Counted from the stretch's first letter, positions 17,234-26,191 are shown. The stretch: 64,000 bases of DNA from Clostridium_AD sp050717545 (GCF_050717545.1 NZ_JBOITN010000039.1:35132-99131), one strand, 5' to 3'. Numbers and translations: made by a program. Notes: generated by a model from the letters alone, not told the origin.

Positions 17234-18334
17234 TTATTTTTCTATTATTACTTCACGCTCTAAAGTTTTACCATCCTGAGATAATTTAATAGAGGTTACT
17301 GCTTTGATTATTTTTAAATCATAATAAGTATCTACTTTTATATAATCAGAACCATTGACGCTTATAAAATAATCTTCAACCATATAACTGTTCATAAAGG
17401 CTCCAATGGTAAAATTCTGTACATCCTTAGTATCATTTTTCAAATCTCTTTTTGCAAATATTAAAGTAGGTACTTTATCATCGCCAGAATCCACATACTT
17501 TACAGTGGGAGATTCACTAAAAACCTTTAGATCATTAACAAAGATAGTAGGTTGAATAAATCCCTCTTTTGTTTCTATATTAGGAAGTTGCTTGTCTTTT
17601 AAATACGTGATTTTAGAATTACTTTTGAGCTCACCATATTTATTATTATCAATAGATATACTATAACTCTGATAATAATCCCCCATATTTTTTATATATT
17701 TACTAGTATCTTTTATACCTGTAATTTCAACCTTTCCTACTTCCTTATCTATTATTTGGGTAGCTCCAAGTGGGATTCCCTTTTGCGACATATAACATCC
17801 ATTGACGCCATCTATCATAATCCAATTTTGATATTTATCACTCCATATTTCACATACATTAAAATATGATTTTCCTTTAACTTTACTATCAGTGCTTCTA
17901 AGTACTCCTCGCCGTACGCTTATTCCAACAGACGCTAAACACTCTTCATATATAGTTGTATAATCGTTATCTGATATTTTGCCACCATTAAAAGCTTCAT
18001 CCATTATTTGCAAAGCAGTTTTATCGCTTGTCATTGAGGTACTGCCAGCCTTTACTTTCTCATTGATGAAATTCATAATTTTTAAAGAATTAGCAAGTTG
18101 ATCAACCTTATTATCTACAATTTTATCTAATTTATATTTAGTTTTAAGTTTTGATAAGTTCTCATTTTTGGGATCTAAATAATAAAAATGAATATTATCT
18201 CCACTATAAAAATTTTTCCATTTAGTAACACTTAAACCTATGTCCTTGTCGCTCACTTTATAATTCCAAATAAATATAGCAGCTGTTATAATTGCAAATA
18301 TTAAAACTCTATAAAACATATTATTCTTTCTCAT
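17234..18334 (-). CDS. Transglutaminase-fold extracytoplasmic protein, apparently lacking the catalytic Cys and His
   Basis: A 366-residue protein with an N-terminal membrane anchor (about residues 8-24). The middle (about 110-190) fits the transglutaminase-like core: a helix ending in YEECLASVGISVRRGVL, then FNVCEIWSDKYQNWIMID. In active members the helix starts with a catalytic Cys and the strand carries His; here Asp and Asn seem to stand at those places, while the final Asp remains. My alignment is by eye. The C-terminal half looks like beta-strand repeats. It may be a pseudoenzyme involved in wall or ligand binding. AGGAG precedes the ATG. It is the only gene on its transcript that I can see. 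Confidence 0.6.
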   Translation of the reverse strand: MRKNNMFYRVLIFAIITAAIFIWNYKVSDKDIGLSVTKWKNFYSGDNIHFYYLDPKNENLSKLKTKYKLDKIVDNKVDQLANSLKIMNFINEKVKAGSTSMTSDKTALQIMDEAFNGGKISDNDYTTIYEECLASVGISVRRGVLRSTDSKVKGKSYFNVCEIWSDKYQNWIMIDGVNGCYMSQKGIPLGATQIIDKEVGKVEITGIKDTSKYIKNMGDYYQSYSISIDNNKYGELKSNSKITYLKDKQLPNIETKEGFIQPTIFVNDLKVFSESPTVKYVDSGDDKVPTLIFAKRDLKNDTKDVQNFTIGAFMNSYMVEDYFISVNGSDYIKVDTYYDLKIIKAVTSIKLSQDGKTLEREVIIEK

Positions 18335-18398
18335 AATTCTCCTTATTTAACCTTCTTTTATTTATTAAGTATATCATAATTACAATGTAGGTCATGCC

Positions 18399-19271
18399 TT
18401 ATTTTGTTATAGGGGATGTCCTTATCATGTATATAGCAAATATTACAAGGACAGCACCAATTATTTGCATGCTTCTAATTTGCTCATGTAATATGAAAAA
18501 TGATATAAGCATAGCTGTTGGTATTTCAAGATTACCTATTATAGATACCTTAAGTGAACCTATATGTTTTATAGCCGCATACAATAATGTTAATGGAATA
18601 ATTTCGCAAACTATTGCAAGTATAGCTGTATACAGTAGTATATCTTTAGTTATATTACCACTAAAAATAAACATAGGGAACTTATATATCAAAAGACTTA
18701 TTAACGAAAACAAAGTAGAATAAGCATTAATGGCTAGTGGTGGTAACTCTTGTAATTTTTCTTCACTATAAATATTCATAAATGCATAAAACATTGCACA
18801 TATTAATCCAAAGCCTACACCTTTTATCGAATACTTAAAGCCTGAAGGTAAAATATTCAAAGTTAAAATACAACCAAAAAAAGCCAGAAACACTGCAAAA
18901 AACTTAGTAGCATTAAGTGAGTACTTTTTAAAAATAGTTGAATATATAAATACCATTAGGGGGTAGGTGTATAATAATATAGCTACTATTTGAATAGGTA
19001 AATAGTTAAAAGATATATAATAAAATACCGTCATAAAAGTATTCCCTACTATGCCAAGCACCGCTAGCCTTAATAGCTGTTTTTTAGTTACCTTAAAGAA
19101 CTTTTTGTTATATATGTACATCATTAGAAACATTAATGGTACTGCTATAATATATTGCATGGTTAACAAACTTATTGAATCAATTCCTCCTACATATGCA
19201 AGTTTTACGAGAAGACCTGCACTTCCAAATAATATTGCAGAAACAATTGAATAGATATATCCTTTGTTCAA
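18399..19271 (-). CDS. EamA-family (DMT superfamily) transporter
   Basis: A 290-residue membrane protein with about ten helices arranged as two EamA repeats (about residues 1-135 and 150-285). Typical pieces are SAILFGSAGLLVKLAY at the N-terminus and IGNLEIPTAMLISFFILHEQI near the end of the second repeat. Family members export or import amino acids and other metabolites; the substrate cannot be read from sequence. The start is TTG with AAGGA nine bases upstream. It is followed on the same strand by the transglutaminase-fold gene, 64 bp away. Confidence 0.9.
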   Translation of the reverse strand: MNKGYIYSIVSAILFGSAGLLVKLAYVGGIDSISLLTMQYIIAVPLMFLMMYIYNKKFFKVTKKQLLRLAVLGIVGNTFMTVFYYISFNYLPIQIVAILLYTYPLMVFIYSTIFKKYSLNATKFFAVFLAFFGCILTLNILPSGFKYSIKGVGFGLICAMFYAFMNIYSEEKLQELPPLAINAYSTLFSLISLLIYKFPMFIFSGNITKDILLYTAILAIVCEIIPLTLLYAAIKHIGSLKVSIIGNLEIPTAMLISFFILHEQIRSMQIIGAVLVIFAIYMIRTSPITK

Positions 19272-19495
19272 AGTAACACGTCCTTTGCATTTTAAAAAAT
19301 CTTTAACACTAATAGTGAATTTACATAAATACGACGATTTGTGTGTTATAGTTGTATTTTAACAAATACATAGCTAAAAAGCCATAATATTTAGTTCAAA
19401 TTACATTAATATGTTAGACATTTATGCAACAATGTTATAAAATTATATTGACTTAAAAATATAATTTTTCACTTTTTAATGCAGGGGGCGTATTT

Positions 19496-20689
19496 TTGAA
19501 AAAATCACGTATAAAATTAGTTAATAAAAAAAAGTTCCTAATAAGTTTGTTTTTACTATTAACGTTGGTTTCAACAATAAGCTTATTTGTTGCAAAAACC
19601 ATTCCTTATGCGTTAAAACACTTAAATACTAATTATGTTGTTTCTACTTCCGAAAAAGAGAACGTTAAAAGGACTAACGCTGCGAGTAATAGTAACACCC
19701 CGGCACCGGCGCCTTTAGTTAAGAACACAAATACACAGGTACTCTTATCTGCTGTAGGCGACTGTACTATAGGAACTGACAACAAATTTGCTTATTCAAC
19801 TAGTCTTCCTGCTATGGTAACAAACAATAACGATAATGATTTTTCTTATTATTTTAAAAATGTTAATAGTATCTTTAGCAAAGACGATGTTACAATTGCA
19901 AATTTAGAAACAACATTTACGGATTCAACCGACAAAGAAAATAAACAATTTAACTTCAAAGCCAGCAGTGATTATGCTAGAAGTTTAACTCTAGGTTCTA
20001 TTGAAGGTGTCAATCTTTCTAATAACCATATTTATGATTATAAACAAAAGGGCTATGTTGATACAAAACTTGCTCTTGAAAAAGAAAACATTAACTACTT
20101 TGGAGAAGGCTCAAAATGGGAACTTAAAATAAAACAGCACAACTTCGGATTTCTAGGATATAGAGGTTGGTCTTTAAATCAAGCTTTTCTTGATAAACTA
20201 AAATCAGATATTATAGAATTAAAAAAAATAAACTCTGTGGTAGTTATTAACTTTCACTGGGGAAACGAAAGACAGTATTACCCAATTGATGATCAAAAGC
20301 AACTTGCGCATTACGCTATCGATAATGGCGCAGATATAATACTTGGTCACCACCCCCATGTTATTCAAGGCATTGAACAATACAAGGGTAGAATTATCGC
20401 CTATAGTTTAGGAAATTTCTGTTTTGGCGGCAACACTAATCCTACTGATAAAACAACATTTATTTTTCAAAGTGATTTTAAGTTTATAAATAATAATTTA
20501 ACATCAATTGGTGTAAGAGTTATACCTTGCAGTATATCTTCTGTTAGTTATAAAAATGATTATTGCCCAACACCTCTTGCAGGCGATGCTAAGGCAAACT
20601 TACTAAATAATTTAAATAACCTCTCTAAAGATTCTGGTTTTAAAATAAGTGATAAGTTTTTCTATATAAATGTCAATAATAGTAAATAA
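19496..20689 (+). CDS. CapA-family metallophosphatase-like protein
   Basis: A 397-residue protein with an N-terminal membrane anchor (about residues 12-32), a Ser/Asn/Pro-rich spacer (about 50-80) and a CapA/PgsA-like metallophosphatase domain: LLSAVGDCTIG, VTIANLETTFTD, NLSNNHIYDY, VVINFHWGNE, ILGHHPHVIQGIE and YSLGNFCFGG. The metal ligands Asp, Glu, Asn, His and HHPH are all there. CapA proteins are tied to poly-gamma-glutamate capsules, but many are stand-alone envelope proteins. The start is TTG after AGGGGG. It sits 30 bp before murT, so it is probably co-transcribed with murT-gatD. Confidence 0.9.
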   Translation: MKKSRIKLVNKKKFLISLFLLLTLVSTISLFVAKTIPYALKHLNTNYVVSTSEKENVKRTNAASNSNTPAPAPLVKNTNTQVLLSAVGDCTIGTDNKFAYSTSLPAMVTNNNDNDFSYYFKNVNSIFSKDDVTIANLETTFTDSTDKENKQFNFKASSDYARSLTLGSIEGVNLSNNHIYDYKQKGYVDTKLALEKENINYFGEGSKWELKIKQHNFGFLGYRGWSLNQAFLDKLKSDIIELKKINSVVVINFHWGNERQYYPIDDQKQLAHYAIDNGADIILGHHPHVIQGIEQYKGRIIAYSLGNFCFGGNTNPTDKTTFIFQSDFKFINNNLTSIGVRVIPCSISSVSYKNDYCPTPLAGDAKANLLNNLNNLSKDSGFKISDKFFYINVNNSK

Positions 20690-20719
20690 ATACACAATTA
20701 CATAGTACAATTAAAGGAT

Positions 20720-22078
20720 GTGTTCAAAATTAAAATTCAGTCATTACTCAGTATCTTAGTTTCAAAGTTCATTATGAAATTATCAAAACTACTGTTTCAA
20801 GGTGGAACAAATTTTCCAGGTAAAATCGCCTTAAAATTAGACAAGAATATTTTAAAAACAATCGCAATTAATTATGAAGTTATCCTCATAACTGGTACAA
20901 ATGGTAAAACTACAACAACAAGTATGATTTATGGAATAGTAAAAGATAGCGGAAAACCAGTAATCACTAACAATACTGGTGCAAATATGTATACAGGAAT
21001 AATCGCGTGTTTTATCTCAAACTATTCTTTTAAAAAATCTACCCCAAAAAAAATTGCTGTTATAGAAGTAGATGAAGCCAATCTTAAATTTGTAACTGAG
21101 TATATAACACCTAAAATAATTACTATTACCAATTTGTTTAGAGATCAAATGGACAGATATGGAGAGGTATATACAACTCTCAAAAAGATCCTTGAGGGCG
21201 TTACGAAAGTTCCCTCTTCAACCCTAATTCTTAATGGAGATGAATCTTTATTTGGAAATTTAGACCTTAAAAATGATATGAAATTTTATGGTTTTACTGC
21301 GAAGGTTAATGAAAACAAAATTGTAGATATCAATGCTGATGCTAAATTTTGTACGATCTGCAAATCTCCTTATGAATATAATTTTATTACCTATAACCAT
21401 CTAGGTGATTTCTATTGCACTGGTTGTGGATACAAACGTCCACCCCTTACATACTCTGTTGATAAAATTATTGAATTAAACACCAGTGGTTCAAGTGTTA
21501 ATATCAACAATAAGGAGTATTATATAAACCAACCAGGCACTTATAATATTTACAATGCCTTATGTGCATATTCTGTATCTAAGGAGCTTGGCATTGAGGA
21601 TGACGTTATGCAGCACTCTCTTAAAACCGTGGCTAGTAGCTTTGGTAGACAAGAAACTTTAAATATAGATGGCATTGAGGTCAAAATAATATTAGTTAAA
21701 AATCCAGCTGGTTATGATGAAGCTGTAAATACTATTAACCTGGACACTCGCGAAATAAATTTGTCCCTAATGCTTAATGATAACTACGCAGATGGAAAAG
21801 ATGTTTCATGGATTTGGGATGTAAATTTCGAACGTTTAACTAACCTTAATATTAATAAAATTATGATATCGGGAATACGTCTGTATGATATGGCTATAAG
21901 ACTAAAAGTAGCAGGTTTTTCATCAGATTCCTTCCTCTTATGCAGTGATGAAGAAAAATTACTTAATGAAATTAAAGCTTGTAATGGAGAGATAGTATAT
22001 ATACTTGCTACCTATACTGCTATGATAAATTTAAGAAAATTTTTACATACTAAAGGTTACATTGATAAAATTTGGTAA
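20720..22078 (+). CDS. murT: Lipid II isoglutaminyl synthase, MurT subunit
   Basis: A 452-residue Mur-ligase-like subunit that, with GatD, amidates the D-Glu of lipid II. Seen: P-loop GTNGKTTTT (about residues 58-66), VIEVDEANLKF, a four-cysteine zinc ribbon inserted in the central domain (CTIC about residue 214 and CTGC about 234), and the C-terminal DUF1727 motif ADGKDVSWIWDVNFE with the catalytic Asp. The start is a GTG close to AAAGGA; its spacing is short, but the N-terminus it gives (LLSILVSKFIMKLSKLL) matches other MurT proteins. It is followed by gatD after 41 bp. Confidence 0.95.
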   Translation: MFKIKIQSLLSILVSKFIMKLSKLLFQGGTNFPGKIALKLDKNILKTIAINYEVILITGTNGKTTTTSMIYGIVKDSGKPVITNNTGANMYTGIIACFISNYSFKKSTPKKIAVIEVDEANLKFVTEYITPKIITITNLFRDQMDRYGEVYTTLKKILEGVTKVPSSTLILNGDESLFGNLDLKNDMKFYGFTAKVNENKIVDINADAKFCTICKSPYEYNFITYNHLGDFYCTGCGYKRPPLTYSVDKIIELNTSGSSVNINNKEYYINQPGTYNIYNALCAYSVSKELGIEDDVMQHSLKTVASSFGRQETLNIDGIEVKIILVKNPAGYDEAVNTINLDTREINLSLMLNDNYADGKDVSWIWDVNFERLTNLNINKIMISGIRLYDMAIRLKVAGFSSDSFLLCSDEEKLLNEIKACNGEIVYILATYTAMINLRKFLHTKGYIDKIW

Positions 22079-22119
22079 TATAATATAGTCTAAATAGAAA
22101 AGTGAGGTATAAAATTAAT

Positions 22120-22845
22120 ATGGAAATTAATATTTGTCATTTATATCCTGATTTACTGAACGTATATGGGGATGTAGGAAACATTTTAATATTAAAACAC
22201 AGAGCTGAACTCCGCGGCATAGAAGTAAACATCGTTAATGTGTCTATGGGTGATGATTTTAGAGGGGATGACTATGATATTGTATTTTTCGGTGGAGGAC
22301 AAGATTATGAGCAGACCATAGTATCCCCTGACTTAATAAAACTTAAAAAATCAGCAATGGAAGAATACATCCAAGATGGTAAAGTATTTTTAGCTATTTG
22401 TGGTGGATATCAATTGCTTGGGAAATATTACACAACCCCTGAAGGCGAAAAACTTGAAGGCCTTGATATTTTAGATATATATACTGAAAGCGGAGACAAA
22501 CGATTTATAGGAAATACAGTTATTCATAATGAAGTTTTTGATGAAACCTATGTCGGCTTTGAAAACCATTCTGGAAGAACTTACATTAACGACCTAACTC
22601 CACTTGGCACCGTTAAAGTTGGATTTGGAAACAATGGAGAAGATGGTTATGAAGGTTGTATTTATAAAAACACTTTTTGTACTTACTTTCATGGTTCACT
22701 TTTGTCTAAAAATCCTGAGCTTGCAGACAGAATACTAACACTTGCATTAAATAATAAATATGATGAAGTAGCTTTGACTTCATTAGATGATAGTCTCGAA
22801 ATTAAAGCTAAGCAGTTTATAATAAACAGAGAAACTTCAAAATAA
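22120..22845 (+). CDS. gatD: Lipid II isoglutaminyl synthase, GatD glutaminase subunit
   Basis: A 241-residue class I glutamine amidotransferase that supplies ammonia to MurT. Motifs: CHLYPDLLNVYGDVGNI at the start, FFGGGQDYEQ, nucleophile Cys in LAICGGYQLLG (about residue 94), and catalytic His in YFHGSLLSKNPELAD (about 189). The length is normal for GatD. I use the ATG at 22120, about 12 bases after GAGG; a GTG at 22102 is the alternative. It is last gene of the capA-like, murT, gatD operon and is followed by a strong terminator. Confidence 0.95.
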   Translation: MEINICHLYPDLLNVYGDVGNILILKHRAELRGIEVNIVNVSMGDDFRGDDYDIVFFGGGQDYEQTIVSPDLIKLKKSAMEEYIQDGKVFLAICGGYQLLGKYYTTPEGEKLEGLDILDIYTESGDKRFIGNTVIHNEVFDETYVGFENHSGRTYINDLTPLGTVKVGFGNNGEDGYEGCIYKNTFCTYFHGSLLSKNPELADRILTLALNNKYDEVALTSLDDSLEIKAKQFIINRETSK

Positions 22846-22851
22846 AAAAGA

Positions 22852-22902
22852 AAAAAAGTATATATTACGCGTATTGCAATACGAGTAATATATACTTTTT
22901 TT
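22852..22902. terminator. Intrinsic terminator between gatD and HTH-TPR gene
   Basis: A long stem: AAAAAAGTATATATTAC pairs with GTAATATATACTTTTTT, and inside it CGTATTG pairs with CAATACG. It has runs of A and T on both sides and serves the two convergent genes. Confidence 0.9.
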
Positions 22903-22928
22903 GAGTATAAAAGAAGATGTAACCCAAC

Positions 22929-24275
22929 CTACATCTTCTTTTCAAGTTGAATTGCTAAACTAAAGTACTTTAAAGAATCGGGTACATTATTTAATTTGTG
23001 GTACATGCTTCCCATTTCAATGTAACGTTTATATATCTCTTGTTTTTCTCCAAATTTAAGTAATGAATCTAAAGATAAATTCATATACATCTCTGCACTA
23101 GATGAACTTCCTTGTTTCTCAAGAATAATAGCTTTATAATAGTAGCATTTTTCAATGAATTTTATATCATCTAAATTAATAGCATAATTCAGTACTTCAT
23201 CTGAAATAGACTGCGCAAATTCTATTACATCATTTTTAATAAGTTCCTTAACGCAATCTAACATAAATGCAACTAGGCCTACCTTATCCACTCTAGGATA
23301 CACACTTAAACTGTTTTTTATGTATTTAACTGCTATATCTTTCATATTACAGTCAAGCATTGTAGATCCATAATTGAAAATAGCCATTGCTTTACTAGCA
23401 GTATTGTCTTCATATAGTTCATAGGATTTTTTTTCATATTCCATAAATTTCCCATTGTTCATTCGTATAGATAAGATGGCCAGCATATGATATATTTCAG
23501 CAGCTTTAAGCTCAGTGTCCACATACTCAACCAAATCCAACAATTTTATTCCCACATCATATGCTTTTTCATAATTTTTAAGCATAATATTGCAAGCAGC
23601 CTCATTATAAGTGGCTATTATTAATTTTTTATAATTAGGTGTAATGTATTCTCCTAACCCTTTTCTCACATTAGAATAATAACTAGATGCCTGAAGATAA
23701 TCTTCTTTTATGTATAAATGTCTTGCCATATCAATGTAGTAATTTAACTTATTATCTTCTATAGCTGTTTTTAAATGCAAATCATAATACTTCGAAGTAA
23801 TTGCTTGTGTTTTTTCGAAATCTTTTTTATCCAAGTAAAAGTTAAACAACATATGCATTAGTTCAATAGCTAAATCATCGTAACTATATTTTTGGGCAAA
23901 ATGCAAATTATAGATTATATCGGATTCATAAGATTCTTCCTTATCATCAACTGCAACCTTGCTGTCAACAGCATACTTGCCGTTAACGTCATACTTGCCT
24001 TCAATGATGGCATACTTGCCATCAATGATGGCATACTCTTTTAATTCTTTGATATTGGCCTCAACTTGCTCAAATATATTTTCATTTAGATATTCAATAT
24101 CTATATCTAACTTTTTACTAATAAATTCTAGTATCCAAGATTCTGCCATAACTTTGTTATTTTCTATACAACTCATTTTGGATACTGAGATTTTATCATC
24201 ACAAATAGCTCTCAATGTGTATCCCTTATATATCCTACTCCTTTTTATCTTTTCTCCTGTTGATAATATTCTCAT
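22929..24275 (-). CDS. HTH-TPR transcriptional regulator with a repeat linker
   Basis: A 448-residue protein: an XRE-type helix-turn-helix (about residues 5-60, with GEKIKRSRIYKGYTL and SKMSCIENNK), a repeat linker at 81-112 made of units YAIIDGK, YAIIEGK, YDVNGK, YAVDSK and VAVDDK, then TPR-like helix pairs to the C-terminus. This layout is that of RRNPP peptide-responsive regulators, but many clostridial HTH-TPR proteins have no known peptide. It is a paralogue of the adjacent gene at 24311-25609, 35 bp upstream on the same strand. The start at 24275 (MRILSTGEK) is chosen because it has AGG eight bases upstream and matches the paralogue; earlier in-frame starts at 24281 and 24284 overlap the ribosome site. 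Confidence 0.85.
   Translation of the reverse strand: MRILSTGEKIKRSRIYKGYTLRAICDDKISVSKMSCIENNKVMAESWILEFISKKLDIDIEYLNENIFEQVEANIKELKEYAIIDGKYAIIEGKYDVNGKYAVDSKVAVDDKEESYESDIIYNLHFAQKYSYDDLAIELMHMLFNFYLDKKDFEKTQAITSKYYDLHLKTAIEDNKLNYYIDMARHLYIKEDYLQASSYYSNVRKGLGEYITPNYKKLIIATYNEAACNIMLKNYEKAYDVGIKLLDLVEYVDTELKAAEIYHMLAILSIRMNNGKFMEYEKKSYELYEDNTASKAMAIFNYGSTMLDCNMKDIAVKYIKNSLSVYPRVDKVGLVAFMLDCVKELIKNDVIEFAQSISDEVLNYAINLDDIKFIEKCYYYKAIILEKQGSSSSAEMYMNLSLDSLLKFGEKQEIYKRYIEMGSMYHKLNNVPDSLKYFSLAIQLEKKM
23940..24035 (-). repeat. In-frame tandem repeat in regulator linker
   Basis: Five imperfect units of 21, 21, 18, 18 and 18 bp, all multiples of three, encode residues 81-112 of the HTH-TPR protein. 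The two 21-bp units are almost identical in DNA (they differ in the GAT/GAA codon), which suggests recent duplication. The paralogue has no such tract. Confidence 0.85.
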
Positions 24276-24310
24276 TCTCATCACCTATCCACAAAATAGT
24301 TTCACTTAAA

Positions 24311-25609
24311 TCACTTTATTATTCCAACATTCTTAAATAATTCTACACCTTCGTTTAGATATCTAGCTGCATCTGTGCTTCTGCTACCTTCGATATAGAA
24401 TTTCCCAATCATTATAGATATCTCGGCTGCTCTTTTTATATGATTTTGCTCTTTTTCAAAATTCAGAGCATCAAGCAAGGTCTTTTCTGCTTCATTTTTG
24501 TTGTCTTCTAATAGATCGACTCTATATTTTAATAAATAATAATGACTTAATGCTTTATAATTCCCATCTTCTATGTATTCCAATATATTTCCTAAAACTT
24601 CTTTTGCTTTATTTACTGCTTTGAGCTTAATATGATTTTCACAAATGTTTGATAATGTCTCTATTAGCTTTATATCATTAGTCTTTTGCCTTATTTCCTT
24701 GGCTTTATTTAAATGTATAAATGATTCTTCAATGTTCTCAAATTCATAAAATAATTTTCCCAAATTATTTTCAATCTCGGAAACATAATTCAAATTATTA
24801 ATTCCATTAAACACTTCTAAAGTAATGTTTGAATATTTTATAGCATTCTTAATATCACCTTTTTTATTATACTCATAAGCTAATAATAAAAGTGAATTGG
24901 CATATTCTTTTTTATTATCTATTTGCTTAAATTTTTCTTGAGCTAAATATGAATATTTTATCGCATTTTCTATATTTTCAAGTTTAAAATAAGTGTACCC
25001 TATATAATAATATATTTTACCTAATAAAAAATCATTTCCCATTTGGTTATCCATAAAAACTTTTTCGGATTGCTTAAAATAACTTGAAGCTGACTGATAC
25101 CCCCTAAGTTCAAGAGTTATCACACCAAGTTTTAAAAAAGTTTTAATAATCTCTTCATAAAAGTTACCTTTAATAAAAATAGCATTTGATGAAAGAAAAA
25201 CCTCTTGAGCCGCAGCAATTTCTTCCCTAGCCATGTAGATATCTCCTCTTAAAGATAAATTTCTGGCTCTTCTATATTCCAATTTGTATTTTTCAGAATA
25301 AAATATAGACTTCTCTATATTTTGTTCAGCCTGTAACAGCTCTCTATTTAATATATGTGCTTCAGCAATATTTTGATAAAACAAACAAATTTTTTCTGCT
25401 TGAGCTTCCTCTGACTCCATTAAATACTCAACAGCTGTATTTAGCGTATTTGCCAAATATTCTAATAAATCCATGCTAGGATTAGATTTCCCTGATTCAA
25501 CAAGACTAATTTGTCCTGGGGTTATTCTGTTCCCTGCAAGGTCTTTTAATGTCATATTAAGCTCTTTTCTTTTCCGCTTTATCTTTTCTCCTAAAGACAA
25601 TATCTCCAT
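24311..25609 (-). CDS. HTH-TPR transcriptional regulator
   Basis: A 432-residue protein with an N-terminal XRE helix-turn-helix (about residues 6-60: GEKIKRKRKELNMTLKDLAG, then ITPGQISLVESGKSNPS), followed by about nine TPR-like units to the end (for example IYYYIGYTYFKLENIENAIK and NLGKLFYEFENIEESFIHL). The C-terminal array probably binds a ligand or peptide that controls DNA binding. AAGGAAGA lies six or seven bases before the ATG at 25609; the frame extends upstream to 25651 but without a site. A promoter and a 38-bp palindrome lie 115-170 bp upstream. It is first of a two-gene unit with the paralogue at 22929. Confidence 0.9.
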   Translation of the reverse strand: MEILSLGEKIKRKRKELNMTLKDLAGNRITPGQISLVESGKSNPSMDLLEYLANTLNTAVEYLMESEEAQAEKICLFYQNIAEAHILNRELLQAEQNIEKSIFYSEKYKLEYRRARNLSLRGDIYMAREEIAAAQEVFLSSNAIFIKGNFYEEIIKTFLKLGVITLELRGYQSASSYFKQSEKVFMDNQMGNDFLLGKIYYYIGYTYFKLENIENAIKYSYLAQEKFKQIDNKKEYANSLLLLAYEYNKKGDIKNAIKYSNITLEVFNGINNLNYVSEIENNLGKLFYEFENIEESFIHLNKAKEIRQKTNDIKLIETLSNICENHIKLKAVNKAKEVLGNILEYIEDGNYKALSHYYLLKYRVDLLEDNKNEAEKTLLDALNFEKEQNHIKRAAEISIMIGKFYIEGSRSTDAARYLNEGVELFKNVGIIK

Positions 25610-25641
25610 AATCACTCTTCCTTTACAATATGGTAATCTTT

Positions 25642-25673
25642 TAATCATCACCTGCGCAGCTGCTCATCTTCTT
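25642..25673 (+). repeat. Short GC-rich dispersed repeat, copy C
   Basis: Reads TAATCATCACCTGCG, CAGCTGC, then T and CATCTTC on the plus strand. It shares the core ATCATCACCTGCG-AGCTGC with the copies at 2901 and 50357, with one central G to C change. It lies in the untranslated leader of the HTH-TPR gene, opposite to its direction. Confidence 0.5.
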
Positions 25674-25722
25674 CGAAGCTGAAATACTATTAATTTAGTC
25701 AATCTTAGACAATTTTAATTTA

Positions 25723-25779
25723 ATTATAACATAGTTTACCTTTATAATTCAAAATTTGTGAACAAATTTTGAATTATAA
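25723..25779 (-). promoter_or_regulatory. Promoter with long palindrome upstream of HTH-TPR gene
   Basis: On the minus strand: TTGAAT (25747-25752), an 18-bp spacer and TATAAT (25723-25728). The -35 lies inside a 38-bp dyad (25742-25779): TTATAATTCAAAATTTGT, GA, and its exact 18-base complement. A dyad over the -35 is a natural place for autorepression by the XRE-type regulator encoded downstream. Confidence 0.6.
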
Positions 25780-25785
25780 GCAATT

Positions 25786-25839
25786 AAATTAAAGACTCCA
25801 GACTATATATTTATTAATATAGTCTGGAGTCTTTAATTT
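25786..25839. terminator. Strong inverted repeat, terminator of the YtxH-like gene
   Basis: A perfect 23-bp stem starting AAATTAAAGACTCCAGAC with an eight-base loop, just after the YtxH-like stop codon on the minus strand. The minus-strand transcript would end in an AT-rich stretch. It also insulates the regulator promoter. Confidence 0.85.
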
Positions 25840-25844
25840 GTTTA

Positions 25845-26009
25845 TTATAAAATATGATCTTTCATACTCTCATACATGCCTTCTGCCATTTCACCAGTTT
25901 TTTTAGCTCTTTCTTTTATGCTTTTGTCCATGTTAGGAATCAACATTAAACTTGCAACTACTCCAATTACAGCCCCTGCTGCAATTGTCGATATAAATTT
26001 ATTATGCAT
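25845..26009 (-). CDS. YtxH-like small protein (54 residues)
   Basis: A short gene translated as MHNKFISTIAAGAVIGVVAS and onward: one N-terminal membrane helix with Gly and Ala (about residues 6-24), then a charged amphipathic helix (KSIKERAKKTGEMAEGMYES). This is the layout of YtxH-type membrane-anchored proteins, whose function is unknown. AAGGA lies ten bases before the ATG, and a strong terminator follows the stop codon, which supports a real gene. The remaining 180 bp to the histidine kinase gene is AT-rich and shows nothing clear. Confidence 0.75.
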   Translation of the reverse strand: MHNKFISTIAAGAVIGVVASLMLIPNMDKSIKERAKKTGEMAEGMYESMKDHIL

Positions 26010-26191
26010 AAGTCTCACATCCTTTTTTATTTATTAATCTGTTCTCTAATAGGATGTTCATTTTTAAATTAATTAACCTGTTTTTTTTAAATTTAGTAAT
26101 ATATTCTTTAAAATAAATTTCTAATCCCTTTTTTCTACTTAATATCATAAAGTTTTTATGAACTTTATGAACTATTCTTAAGTTAAGAAAA

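Noticed and set aside
18394..18723. Plus-strand frame at the end of the EamA gene
   Set aside because: It is the antisense shadow of membrane-helix codons.
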